Source: an uncultured Prevotella sp.
GTDB lineage: Bacteria; Bacteroidota; Bacteroidia; Bacteroidales; Bacteroidaceae
DNA length: 64,000 bases
Direction of reading: 5' to 3'
Assembly (NCBI GenBank): GCA_900315525.1
Contig: OMZO01000009.1
Span: forward strand, 1 to 64,000
Within the stretch, counting starts at the first letter, position 1; each line of letters opens with the position of its first letter. Below the pieces are notes generated by a model. It did not search any database and was not told the DNA's origin. It saw only the letters and a list, made by a program, of their open reading frames with translations. The position numbers were made by a program, and so were the translations under genes. This document shows positions 1 through 7,902 of this stretch, one piece after another.

Positions 1-1278
1 AATACACGTCGCATACGGTGGACCGAGACAGGCAACTGGGAAGCGCCTTTCCGTTTGCCTCAAAAGACATTGACACGTTTGTATGCCGATGATTCCAATA
101 TAGACTTGCTGAATAGGATGATAGATGGTACACTAAAAACGGAAGTGCCATCAGAACCTTTCTCCATCAAAAAGATAATTGGTTATATTGAAGAAACTGG
201 GTTGTTATATACAAATTCTTTGGTTAAACGATTTGCCTTCTCGTTGATGTCTAAGCGATTCCTGATACTGAGTGGACTTGCAGGTTCGGGTAAGACTCAG
301 TTGGCTTTGGCTTTCGCCAGCGCATTGGTGAAGAACAAAGACGAGCAGATGTGCGTGGTAAGCGTCGGCGCAGACTGGACAAATCGTGAACCACTACTAG
401 GATTCCCCAATGCACTCCAGCCTGGGAAGTATGTTAAACCAGAGAGTGGAGTTTTGGACCTCTTGATCGAAGCAAACAGGCCTGAGAATGCGGACAAGCC
501 TTTCTTCCTGATACTTGACGAGATGAACATGAGCTATGTGGAACGTTACTTTGCCGACTTCTTATCTGCTATGGAAAGTAAAGAACTCATCTCGTTGTGG
601 AGTATTGACGATGCTAATGGTGAAAACACCGAGGTGGACGGAGTTCCTCAGAAAGTTGCACTGCCCAAGAACCTGTTTATTATAGGAACCATCAACGTTG
701 ACGAGACCACTTATATGTTCTCGCCTAAGGTGTTGGATCGTGCAAATGTGATAGAGTTCAAAATTTCGCCAAAAGAAATGGCTGATTTCCTGAAAGACAT
801 GAAAGAAATAGACCGTGAGAGTATTAACGGTAAGGCTGCCGGTATGGGGGCCAGTTTCGTTCAGATAGCCTCCAGCAAGGAATTGGCCAAGAACACCGAC
901 GCAGTGAGCACACTACAGAACTTCTTCAATGAGTTGAAAGGCGTTAATGCAGAATTTGGCTACCGCTCGGCAACAGAGATTTTCCGATTTGTCTGTCAGG
1001 CAAAAAGCAACGACGATGCGGCACCTAAATTGACAGATGCAGAAATATTGGATGCCGCCATTGTGCAGAAACTGCTCCCCAAGCTTCATGGCTCTCGTAA
1101 GAAACTTGAGCCAGTGCTCAGCCAGCTATGGAAACTCTGTTTCACTGGTGCTGGTAAAGACTTGAACATATCTAAGGAAAACGTTGAGAAAGCAGAGCTC
1201 AAAGAGAGTGCAGACAAGATACGCCGTATGTACGAGTCGGCTACAGCTAACGGATTTACAAGCTTTGCAGAAGCATAG
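1..1278 (+). CDS. McrB-like AAA+ ATPase, 5' end outside window
   Basis: The frame is open from base 1 without a stop, so the true start lies to the left; about 425 residues are visible. A Walker A loop GLAGSGKT (274-297) and a Walker B stretch FFLILDEMN (502-528) are followed by a sensor-like segment FIIGTINVDE and a conserved arginine in VLDRANV, the order seen in McrB-type motor ATPases. The next gene starts 3 nt after the stop and encodes a DUF2357/PD-(D/E)XK nuclease, the usual partner in McrBC-like type IV restriction modules. I infer an NTP-driven motor that loads or moves the nuclease on DNA. The missing N-terminus would hold the domain that reads modified or foreign DNA. Confidence 0.8.
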   Translation, partial: NTRRIRWTETGNWEAPFRLPQKTLTRLYADDSNIDLLNRMIDGTLKTEVPSEPFSIKKIIGYIEETGLLYTNSLVKRFAFSLMSKRFLILSGLAGSGKTQLALAFASALVKNKDEQMCVVSVGADWTNREPLLGFPNALQPGKYVKPESGVLDLLIEANRPENADKPFFLILDEMNMSYVERYFADFLSAMESKELISLWSIDDANGENTEVDGVPQKVALPKNLFIIGTINVDETTYMFSPKVLDRANVIEFKISPKEMADFLKDMKEIDRESINGKAAGMGASFVQIASSKELAKNTDAVSTLQNFFNELKGVNAEFGYRSATEIFRFVCQAKSNDDAAPKLTDAEILDAAIVQKLLPKLHGSRKKLEPVLSQLWKLCFTGAGKDLNISKENVEKAELKESADKIRRMYESATANGFTSFAEA

Positions 1279-1281
1279 AGT

Positions 1282-3612
1282 ATGCTGCGAGAAAGAGATT
1301 ATCTTGAAATACCAGTTGAGGGAAAAGTCAGTGAACTGATGCTGATCGTCTACCCGCAATCCTCAAATGCAAAAGTCTTTGAGGAAAGTGAGCCTTATGC
1401 CGGTGAATCAAGATATCAGTTATTAGAAGGCTGTACCTATGCTTATGAGCTTGTAGACAAGCACGATGGGAAAAACTATCAGTTTGACACTCAAAATGAG
1501 ATAGTGAAATACCATCCAAACAGGTCACTTCATGCTAATATGGGAACATTGGTAACTGGCATCTATGTTGGTAGCCTTTCACTGGAAGTCCAGGATGTAA
1601 ATGATGGCCAAAAAGTGGGACGTGCTTGGCTTGAGATAAGAAGCACTAAAGCAGAATACAAGAAAGAATACCGTTTGATGCTGGAAGATATAGCCAAATA
1701 CTATACAGATTTGGTCCTTCAACAAGGCTCTCCTGTTACACAGCGACTGGAAATAGATCGTACATGCTCATCAAAGACACTATATCAACGATTCTCTTTT
1801 GTACGCTCCTTAGTTGATAGCGATGCTTTTTCAGAGGCTATCCACAAAATCATCTCAAACCCTGTGAGGAAGTGGACGGATGCAAATATTGAGCGTAACA
1901 TTGTTGGTGTAAAACGTCTTAGTCGTAAAAATATCCGCCAGATTGCATCAAGCACAGATAGAATTCTATTACCGGTGGGAATGCGAATAGGTATGCCGGA
2001 AGGTCTGACCAGTGTGCCACGAAAAATTGAGGTAGAATATAAGCGCGATACAACAGACTGTCAGGAGAACCAATTCGTTAAGTTTGTGCTGCGTACCTTT
2101 GTGAACTTCTGTTCAGACATCCAAATGCTTCCCAATGCTACAGAACGTTTGAAAGCAGAGGCAAAAGAGACGACAGAAAGACTATACGAGCATTTGGACA
2201 ACCAGTTCTTCCGACAGATTTCGCAGCCATCTCACATGAATATGAACAGTCCTGTTTTGCAACGCAAAGAGGGCTACCGTGAGGTTTTACAGGCATGGCT
2301 GTTGTTCGATTTGGCTGCAAAACTGAATTGGAGCGGTGGCGATGACGTATATGATGCTGGAAAAAAGAATGTAGCTATGCTTTATGAATACTGGCTGTTC
2401 TTCAAATTATTGGAACTGGTGAGTGAATTCTTCAATATCGAGCCACAAGCCTTAAAGAACTTGGTGCAAACAGATAGCGACGGCATCAATTTAAGCCTGA
2501 AACAGGGTCAAATGAAAATGGTGTATGGAAAACAAGAGACTTTCTCTCGCATATTGAATGTTGCTTTCTATTACAACAGGACGTTTAACAAAGTCTCTGA
2601 AAACAACGACCCAATCCACAAAGCTGGCAGTTGGACGATGACCATGCGTCCTGACTATACTCTGTCGCTATGGCCTGGTGAAATTGATGAGAAGGAAGCT
2701 GAACGTCAGGAGCTCATGATACACATCCACTTCGATGCAAAGTATCGACTGAATAAGGTGTTGCTCGAGGATAAAGATGTTGAAGAGAATATCGAGGAAG
2801 ATTTGGCAGAAGAAAAGCGAGAGCAGGAACTCAAAATCTATAAGCGAGGTGACCTGCTGAAGATGCATGCCTATAAAGACGCCATCAGACGAACGAGTGG
2901 TGCTTATGTCCTATATCCTGGTGATGAGAACAGGGAACTGCGAGGTTTCCACGAAATCATACCTGGTTTGGGTGCTTTCAGCATCCGTCCAGGCCATTGG
3001 CAACAGGACTCTATTTATCTTAAACAATTCTTGGCAGAGGTGAAAGCCCACTTGATGGACCGCACGTCCGATCGCGAGAAACTATCGTTCTATCAGTATG
3101 ATGTACACTTGAACCCCAACAAGTCTATGACGATGGAAAGTCTGCCAGAAGCAGAAGGTGAAAACCGCGATTTCCTGCCTAGCGAAACAACTGTGCTAAT
3201 TGGCTATTACAAGAACCAGCAGCATCTTGACTGGATTATGAAAAACTGGCTCTACAATGGACGAGCCGGAGACAGAGGCGGTGCTATCGCAGTTTCAAAG
3301 GAGATAGTCACTGCACGTTATATCCTGCTGCACAACGGCAGGGAGGCAATCCTTCATAAAATCAATTTGGGTGGCCCCAAGGTATTTGGCTATAAAGAAA
3401 TGAGAGATAGGGAATATCCTTTCAATCCAAGTGAAAAGAACGAGGATAAAATATATTTGGTATTCCGTCTAAACAAAAAAGGAATCGAGAAAGAGCTGCA
3501 GAAATACGAATGGCATCCCGAAGACATTAAGAAGCTTAAGTTAACCCGCTATGGCAAATTCGACGTTATCGGGTTAACAGATCTGATGAAAATTGCGAAG
3601 ATTAAATGTTAA
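1282..3612 (+). CDS. DUF2357 / PD-(D/E)XK nuclease-like protein
   Basis: This 776-residue protein is the likely nuclease partner of the upstream McrB-like ATPase. The N-terminal and middle parts resemble DUF2357 proteins. A nuclease core is visible in the second half: D485-A-K487 within HFDAKYR, followed by a conserved K-x-H-A-Y-K-D helix (527-533) and GAYVLYPGD, as in PD-(D/E)XK families linked to DUF2357. A charged, Glu/Lys-rich stretch (about 495-520) sits between these motifs. The spacing of 3 nt to the ATPase indicates translational coupling. The family is found in McrBC-like defence islands; the substrate cannot be read from sequence. Confidence 0.75.
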   Translation: MLRERDYLEIPVEGKVSELMLIVYPQSSNAKVFEESEPYAGESRYQLLEGCTYAYELVDKHDGKNYQFDTQNEIVKYHPNRSLHANMGTLVTGIYVGSLSLEVQDVNDGQKVGRAWLEIRSTKAEYKKEYRLMLEDIAKYYTDLVLQQGSPVTQRLEIDRTCSSKTLYQRFSFVRSLVDSDAFSEAIHKIISNPVRKWTDANIERNIVGVKRLSRKNIRQIASSTDRILLPVGMRIGMPEGLTSVPRKIEVEYKRDTTDCQENQFVKFVLRTFVNFCSDIQMLPNATERLKAEAKETTERLYEHLDNQFFRQISQPSHMNMNSPVLQRKEGYREVLQAWLLFDLAAKLNWSGGDDVYDAGKKNVAMLYEYWLFFKLLELVSEFFNIEPQALKNLVQTDSDGINLSLKQGQMKMVYGKQETFSRILNVAFYYNRTFNKVSENNDPIHKAGSWTMTMRPDYTLSLWPGEIDEKEAERQELMIHIHFDAKYRLNKVLLEDKDVEENIEEDLAEEKREQELKIYKRGDLLKMHAYKDAIRRTSGAYVLYPGDENRELRGFHEIIPGLGAFSIRPGHWQQDSIYLKQFLAEVKAHLMDRTSDREKLSFYQYDVHLNPNKSMTMESLPEAEGENRDFLPSETTVLIGYYKNQQHLDWIMKNWLYNGRAGDRGGAIAVSKEIVTARYILLHNGREAILHKINLGGPKVFGYKEMRDREYPFNPSEKNEDKIYLVFRLNKKGIEKELQKYEWHPEDIKKLKLTRYGKFDVIGLTDLMKIAKIKC

Positions 3613-3643
3613 TATTATATTTGAGAAATCAAAATAAAGGAGT

Positions 3644-3877
3644 ATGAATAAAGAAAGAAGAAATGCGTTATATAAGATAGTGAACGCTTTAGATGAAAAG
3701 AGTAAAGAGTTAGAAAAAATCCGTGATGAAGAGCAGGACTGTTACGACAATTTGCCTGAAGGACTTGTGGACTCTGAACGTGGGGAGGCAATGAGCGAAA
3801 ACTGTGATGATTTAGATAGTGCAGTAGATACATTAGAAGAAGTTATCGATTACATAAAAGGAGTCATCATGCGCTAA
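3644..3877 (+). CDS. small acidic helical protein, unknown function
   Basis: A 77-residue protein rich in Glu, Asp and Lys, predicted by eye to be almost entirely helical, with heptad-like spacing in the first and last thirds. It has no Cys pair, signal peptide or membrane segment. It lies 31 nt after the DUF2357 gene and 3 nt before the deoxyribosyltransferase-like gene, so it is probably part of one transcript. It may be an adaptor or regulator of the restriction-like module, but nothing in the sequence proves a role. Confidence 0.6.
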   Translation: MNKERRNALYKIVNALDEKSKELEKIRDEEQDCYDNLPEGLVDSERGEAMSENCDDLDSAVDTLEEVIDYIKGVIMR

Positions 3878-3880
3878 CAA

Positions 3881-4309
3881 ATGAAACGGAAGATATATGT
3901 TGCCAGCAGTTGGCGCAACGAGTACTATCCCGATGTAGTAGAAAAGTTAAGAGAAGCCGGACATGATGTGTACGACTTCCGCAACCCTCTGTCGGGTGAA
4001 CCTGGATTCAAATGGAACAGTGTTAGCGAGAATTATATGGAATGGTCGCCACAGCAATACCGTGACATGCTGAAGCATCCTAAAGCAGAACGGCAGTTCC
4101 ACAACGATATCGAGGCAATGGAGGCTTGCGACACTTGCGTGTTGGTGCTGCCTTGCGGCAGAAGTGCACATACGGAAGCAGGTTGGTTTGTAGGAAGAGG
4201 GAAACTAACGATTGCTTATATTCCCGAAAAACAGGAACCCGAACTGATGTACAAGCTCTTCTCGGCAGTATGCTGCTCGATAGATGAACTTCTTGATGCA
4301 TTGAAGTAG
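3881..4309 (+). CDS. nucleoside 2-deoxyribosyltransferase-like protein
   Basis: A 142-residue single-domain protein. The start KIYVASSWRNE resembles the first strand and loop of nucleoside 2-deoxyribosyltransferase-fold proteins, and the segment GRSAHTEAGW carries the Glu that acts as nucleophile in that fold. Known members exchange or hydrolyse the base of (deoxy)nucleosides; related folds also occur in NAD-cleaving defence proteins. It sits between a McrB-like/DUF2357 pair and vsr in one tightly spaced run, so a role in nucleotide turnover during defence is an inference from context only. Housekeeping salvage is the alternative. Confidence 0.6.
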   Translation: MKRKIYVASSWRNEYYPDVVEKLREAGHDVYDFRNPLSGEPGFKWNSVSENYMEWSPQQYRDMLKHPKAERQFHNDIEAMEACDTCVLVLPCGRSAHTEAGWFVGRGKLTIAYIPEKQEPELMYKLFSAVCCSIDELLDALK

Positions 4310-4310
4310 C

Positions 4311-4862
4311 ATGGACAAACTTACCGCACAACAACGCCATAAAAATATGGTAGCCATTCGGTCGAAAGATACGAAGCCAGAGATGATTGTGCGTCGTGGT
4401 CTGTGGAAGCGAGGCTTTAGGTATAGGCTAAACCACAAGCGGCTGCCTGGGCATCCAGATTTGGTCCTAAGGAAGTACCGCACTTGCATCTTTGTAAATG
4501 GCTGTTTCTGGCATGGACACAAGGTGATGTCTGATGTAAGATGTAAGACGGAAGATAACATCGAGAGTTCTGAGTGCTGCAAGATTCCGAAGACGAATCG
4601 TGAGTTCTGGGTAGCTAAGATTCGAAGAAACAAGGAGCGTGACAAGGAGGAACAACGTAAACTGGCTGAAATGGGCTGGCACTGCATCACAGTATGGGAG
4701 TGTGAACTGAAGCCGTCGAAGCGGGAAGAAACGCTGGAGTCGATTGCATTCACGCTGAACCATATATGGTTGCAAGACCATCAAGCCCGTGTTACTGCCT
4801 ATCCGCAGCTGAATGAAGAGGACCAGCAAATGCCAATGGCAGCAGAAGAAGATGTCGTTTGA
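4311..4862 (+). CDS. vsr: very short patch repair endonuclease Vsr
   Basis: This 183-residue protein has the Vsr hallmarks: an N-terminal VAIRSKDTKPE motif, the LPGHPDLVL block with the catalytic Asp, and the FVNGCFWHGH block whose Cys and His residues bind zinc in the family. Vsr nicks next to T:G mismatches that arise by deamination of 5-methylcytosine and is normally coupled to a cytosine-5 methyltransferase. No methyltransferase gene lies in the window, so the partner is either left of base 1 or lost. The C-terminal 25 residues are acidic and longer than in E. coli Vsr (156 residues). The gene begins 1 nt after the upstream stop. Confidence 0.9.
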   Translation: MDKLTAQQRHKNMVAIRSKDTKPEMIVRRGLWKRGFRYRLNHKRLPGHPDLVLRKYRTCIFVNGCFWHGHKVMSDVRCKTEDNIESSECCKIPKTNREFWVAKIRRNKERDKEEQRKLAEMGWHCITVWECELKPSKREETLESIAFTLNHIWLQDHQARVTAYPQLNEEDQQMPMAAEEDVV

Positions 4863-4875
4863 CAGGATGTTTGTT

Positions 4876-4924
4876 GCAATTGTCCGCAACAATTCGAAAA
4901 ATTTTGAATTCGTCGGACAATTGC
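4876..4924. terminator. nested inverted repeat between convergent vsr and integrase genes
   Basis: Outer arms of 11 nt (4876-4886 and 4914-4924) are exact reverse complements, and an inner pair AATTC/GAATT frames an A/T-rich centre. The element lies 13 nt after vsr and in the gap before the convergent integrase gene. A bidirectional terminator is the simplest reading, although there is no clear U-tract outside the stem. Confidence 0.45.
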
Positions 4925-4953
4925 GATGAACAGAGCGATTTATTGTATACCCA

Positions 4954-4984
4954 ATCCCCACACCAAGCATTAAAGTGTGGGGAT
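4954..4984. terminator. second hairpin before the end of the integrase gene
   Basis: Ten-base arms ATCCCCACAC (4954-4963) and GTGTGGGGAT (4975-4984) are perfect complements with an 11-nt loop. It sits 25 nt beyond the stop of the minus-strand integrase. It is a plausible transcription stop for that gene, but lacks a T-run on either side. Confidence 0.4.
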
Positions 4985-5008
4985 AGGGCTTCAGAGTAGG
5001 GGCTCGTG

Positions 5009-6172
5009 CTATGCAACTTCCTGTTTCTTGGGCTTTCTGCCTCTTTTCGACTTGGTGAGGTTGAACACCTTGTCAAGCAACTTGAAGTTGTTGTCGTTGA
5101 TAATGGAGAAGTCTTTGGTGATATAGACATCTGCAATTTCGTAGTTGCCAACGTGGTTGAGGGCTTCATCAACATCACCCTTACTGAACTTCATGAGATT
5201 CCCAATCGTCTTTAGGCCGATGTTCAGGTTCTGATTGAAGCACTCAGCACAGTAGTATTTCTTGTAGAATCTGAATATCTGGTCTTCGCCTTTCCATTTT
5301 TCCATGAGGGGCTGAATGAAGGGATGTACTTTGACCTCAATGTAAGCCTCGTCACTACGGCGGTCTTTTGTCTTAGTCCGTTTGTACTTGATGGTGCCGT
5401 TTTCCAGACAACTGACTTGATACATGTCTACAGAGTTCATACCCATCAGACAGAAGGAGAGGATGAAACAATCGTGAGCCAGTTCTGCCAGCGTATTCTT
5501 TTTGGGCTGGTAGTTGACCACCTTCATCAGTTGTTCCAGGCTTAAAGCCCTGACACCCTTTTTGAGCACTTGCTTGGGAGCCTTGTAGCGCAGGAACGGG
5601 TCGTTCTTGATGACAATCTCATCATCGGTGTTGTACTCCAACATCGCTTCACGGAAGATGTGACGCATCTGTCCGATGTAGAGTGATTGGGCTCTTGGGC
5701 GGTCATCAAGGAATGCCTCGAAGTCTTTGAGGAATGTGACGGTAATCTCTTGGAAGAAGAGTTTGCGGCATTCCAAGAACTTTTCGAGGGTGTTGAGCAT
5801 GGTCAGATAGTTCTTGGCACCTTTGATCTTGGCTCTTGACACCCAATCCTCTGCATACGCAAAGAACTCCAGCTCCTTCTTCTCCTGCTTCTTGATGATC
5901 TTCTTTGTAATGGTGTGAGCATCATCAGGGTCTCCTGCCATAGCCCCTGCAGTCAGGTTGCTCATGTTGTCGATGAGGTCTAACCTCAGTTTCTCGACAA
6001 TACGAGCCTTCTCAATGGACTTGATCTTCTTCGTCTTGGGAGAGTATTCTTGTTCATTGAGTCTTACTCCTGTTTTTACTCTTTGTCGGGTCTTGCCCTG
6101 TCTTACCAACAGATAGACCTCACGCGTCTTTTGGGAAGATTCCTTCCCGAATTCAATGGAAATGGTTGCCAT
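5009..6172 (-). CDS. tyrosine recombinase/integrase, probably catalytically impaired
   Basis: The start at 6172 gives 387 residues beginning MATISIEFGK; a longer frame reaching 6493 would run through repeats and a tRNA-like tail and is unlikely. Residues 1-60 look like an arm-type DNA-binding domain, 100-210 like the SAM-like core-binding domain, and the rest like the recombinase fold. The box I Arg region reads LMGMNSVDMY, with no Arg. The usual box II HxxR segment before LNHVG is absent: the chain runs from a segment IGLKTIGNLMKF directly into SKGDVDEALNHVG. A late Tyr is present in DVYITKDF. Some Bacteroides integrases (IntDOT) tolerate loss of box I Arg, but loss of box II suggests an inactive enzyme. 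Confidence 0.85.
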   Translation of the reverse strand: MATISIEFGKESSQKTREVYLLVRQGKTRQRVKTGVRLNEQEYSPKTKKIKSIEKARIVEKLRLDLIDNMSNLTAGAMAGDPDDAHTITKKIIKKQEKKELEFFAYAEDWVSRAKIKGAKNYLTMLNTLEKFLECRKLFFQEITVTFLKDFEAFLDDRPRAQSLYIGQMRHIFREAMLEYNTDDEIVIKNDPFLRYKAPKQVLKKGVRALSLEQLMKVVNYQPKKNTLAELAHDCFILSFCLMGMNSVDMYQVSCLENGTIKYKRTKTKDRRSDEAYIEVKVHPFIQPLMEKWKGEDQIFRFYKKYYCAECFNQNLNIGLKTIGNLMKFSKGDVDEALNHVGNYEIADVYITKDFSIINDNNFKLLDKVFNLTKSKRGRKPKKQEVA

Positions 6173-6270
6173 TTTGATAAACTTTTTTAAATTGTTAATA
6201 CTGGAACCAATCCTCGCGTCTATATATAAGCCTTCATCGGGTCTTTTTTGCGTCAATTTCGACCCTGTTT

Positions 6271-6344
6271 TTTTGCGGCGATTTTGCGGCGATTTTGCGG
6301 CGATTTTCGCCTTTTGAGCCATTTTTGCGGCGATTTTGCGGCGA
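6271..6344 (+). repeat. five copies of TTTTGCGGCGA in two tandem blocks
   Basis: Exact copies start at 6271, 6282, 6293, 6323 and 6334. The 11-bp period places each copy on nearly the same helix face. Position between integrase and putative attachment site matches where arm-type integrase or accessory-protein sites are found; that role is inferred. Confidence 0.85.
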
Positions 6345-6402
6345 TTTCGGGGCTCAAATTTGGAAATGAGAACCAAAAATGGAACTCTGATTTCCTTATA
6401 CG

Positions 6403-6445
6403 AAATATCGAGAAACCCTTTGTTTATGGGAGTTTCTCGATATTT
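6403..6445. repeat. 14-bp inverted repeat beside the putative attachment site
   Basis: AAATATCGAGAAAC (6403-6416) is the exact reverse complement of 6432-6445, with an inner CCC/GGG pair. The central part of this hairpin recurs with three mismatches in 26 bases at 39194-39219, in another repeat-rich gap. Confidence 0.8.
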
Positions 6446-6454
6446 TCGGTGTGT

Positions 6455-6490
6455 GATCCCGTTGGGATTCAAACCCAAGACCTTCAGATG
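6455..6490 (-). other. tRNA-like 3' tail, putative integrase attachment site
   Basis: Read on the minus strand, the tail contains a variable-loop-like GAAGGTC, a T-stem TTGGG/CCCAA around a 7-nt loop TTTGAAT, and an acceptor-like GGGATCAC. No tRNA 5' half lies upstream on that strand, so this is a fragment. The loop departs from the standard TTCGAAT at one invariant base. Tyrosine recombinases commonly use tRNA 3' ends as attachment sites, which makes this the best candidate for att. Confidence 0.45.
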
Positions 6491-6498
6491 CAAAGGTA
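6491..6498 (-). promoter_or_regulatory. integrase promoter, -7 box TACCTTTG
   Basis: A Bacteroidetes -7 box lies on the minus strand just upstream of the tRNA-like tail. Transcription from it would run through the tail, hairpin and 11-bp repeats before reaching the integrase start at 6172, giving a leader of about 300 nt. Confidence 0.45.
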
Positions 6499-6625
6499 GT
6501 GTTTTAATTCAAGAAAGAAGAATTAAGAATTAAGAATTAATTTCTTTTAAGGATTAGTCGCATTATGCAAAATGTTAGCCAAAATCAATGATTTGTGTCA
6601 TTTTGCAAAAATATTTTCGGTTTTG

Positions 6626-6657
6626 CTTGCACATTCGCAATAAATGTGATACCTTTG
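6626..6657 (+). promoter_or_regulatory. asnA promoter
   Basis: CTTG at 6626-6629 and TACCTTTG at 6650-6657 are spaced 20 nt apart, close to the Bacteroidetes consensus. The start codon is at 6684. Confidence 0.7.
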
Positions 6658-6683
6658 CACGCAAATTAAACATAAACTGAATA

Positions 6684-7721
6684 ATGGGACAAGTAATTAA
6701 ACCGATACAGTATGAGCCACTGCTTGACATGAAGCAGACGGAACAAGGTATCAAACTGATTAAGGATTTCTTCCAACAGAACCTCTCTACGGAGCTGAGG
6801 CTGCGCCGAGTGACTGCTCCGCTCTTCGTGTTGAAAGGTCTGGGTATCAACGACGATCTTAATGGCGTGGAGCGCGCAGTGACATTCCCTATCAAGGACT
6901 TGGGGGATGCGAAGGCTGAGGTGGTTCACTCGTTGGCAAAATGGAAACGCCTGAGTCTGGCTGAGTATCAGATTGAGCCTGGGTATGGCATATATACAGA
7001 TATGAACGCGATACGCGCGGATGAGGAACTGGATAATCTTCACTCGCTTTATGTCGATCAGTGGGACTGGGAGGCTGTGATTCGTAAGGAAGACCGCACG
7101 GTAGCTTTCTTGAAGAATGTGGTGGAGCGTATCTATGCGGCCATCCGACGTACGGAGTACCTGACGTGTGAAACCTATCCACAGATCAAGCCGTTCTTGC
7201 CAGAGAAGATCCATTTCATCCATGCAGAGGAACTGTTGGCGATGTATCCTGACAAGACTCCAAAGGAGCGTGAGGATGCGATTTGCGAGAAATACGGTGC
7301 TATATTTATAATAGGTATAGGCGGCAAACTGGCTAATGGGGAGAAACACGACGGTCGTGCACCAGACTATGATGACTGGTCAACCATTGGTGAGAATGGT
7401 CTGGCAGGACTTAATGGCGATATCCTGATCTGGTATCCCGTACTGGGACGTTCGTTTGAACTCTCCTCAATGGGTATCCGTGTGGATAAAGAGAGTCTGT
7501 TGCGCCAATTGAAGATCGAGGGCAAGGAGGATCGCAAGCAGCTCTATTTCCACCAGCAGTTGTTGAACGACAAACTGCCGCTGAGTATCGGCGGTGGAAT
7601 CGGACAGAGCCGTCTTTGTATGGTATTGCTCCATAAAGGTCATATCGGTGAAATACAAGCCAGCATCTGGCCCGACGATATGCGGAAGGCATGCAAAGAA
7701 TTGGGCATGAACTTGATTTAA
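6684..7721 (+). CDS. asnA: aspartate--ammonia ligase AsnA
   Basis: A 345-residue cytoplasmic enzyme of the AsnA family, which makes asparagine from aspartate, ammonia and ATP. Length and sequence are family-typical, with the aminoacyl-tRNA-synthetase-like fold signatures RRVTAPLFV near the N-terminus and GGGIGQSRLCM near the C-terminus. It stands alone, with its own promoter upstream and a strong terminator downstream, so it is a single-gene unit. It marks the return to core chromosome next to the island end. Confidence 0.96.
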   Translation: MGQVIKPIQYEPLLDMKQTEQGIKLIKDFFQQNLSTELRLRRVTAPLFVLKGLGINDDLNGVERAVTFPIKDLGDAKAEVVHSLAKWKRLSLAEYQIEPGYGIYTDMNAIRADEELDNLHSLYVDQWDWEAVIRKEDRTVAFLKNVVERIYAAIRRTEYLTCETYPQIKPFLPEKIHFIHAEELLAMYPDKTPKEREDAICEKYGAIFIIGIGGKLANGEKHDGRAPDYDDWSTIGENGLAGLNGDILIWYPVLGRSFELSSMGIRVDKESLLRQLKIEGKEDRKQLYFHQQLLNDKLPLSIGGGIGQSRLCMVLLHKGHIGEIQASIWPDDMRKACKELGMNLI

Positions 7722-7740
7722 ATCAGTTTTTGGGCATAAA

Positions 7741-7768
7741 AGGGGTCGATTTTAACGAATCGACCCCT
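7741..7768 (+). terminator. rho-independent terminator after asnA
   Basis: Perfect 11-bp arms AGGGGTCGATT (7741-7751) and 7758-7768 with a 6-nt loop are followed by AATTTTT. Confidence 0.9.
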
Positions 7769-7848
7769 AATTTTTGATATTCCACTTTGTTTTTTGATTT
7801 TTTGCTAAATTTGATGAAAAAATGTGTGTGACGAAAGCGGAAAATTGC

Positions 7849-7856
7849 TACATTTG
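7849..7856 (+). promoter_or_regulatory. susC-like gene promoter, -7 box TACATTTG
   Basis: The box lies 46 nt before the start codon of the SusC-like gene; TGTG 20 nt upstream is a weak -33 match. No sensor-regulator gene is visible nearby. Confidence 0.6.
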
Positions 7857-7902
7857 CACAAAGTTTCTTAACTATTTTAATATTTACTAACTATTTAACT
7901 GT

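Larger units (their letters stand above)
6173..6683. other. integrase-asnA intergenic region (island boundary)
   Basis: These 510 bases hold no credible gene. From left to right they carry an array of 11-bp repeats, a 14-bp-stem hairpin, a tRNA-like 3' tail on the minus strand, a minus-strand promoter for the integrase, a short AATTAAGAATT run and the asnA promoter. The boundary between island and chromosome probably lies between 6455 and 6540. Confidence 0.6.

Noticed and set aside
6173..6493. N-terminal extension of the integrase frame up to 6493
   Set aside because: The extra residues are translated 11-bp repeats, the hairpin and the tRNA-like tail; the ATG at 6172 begins a normal arm-binding domain.
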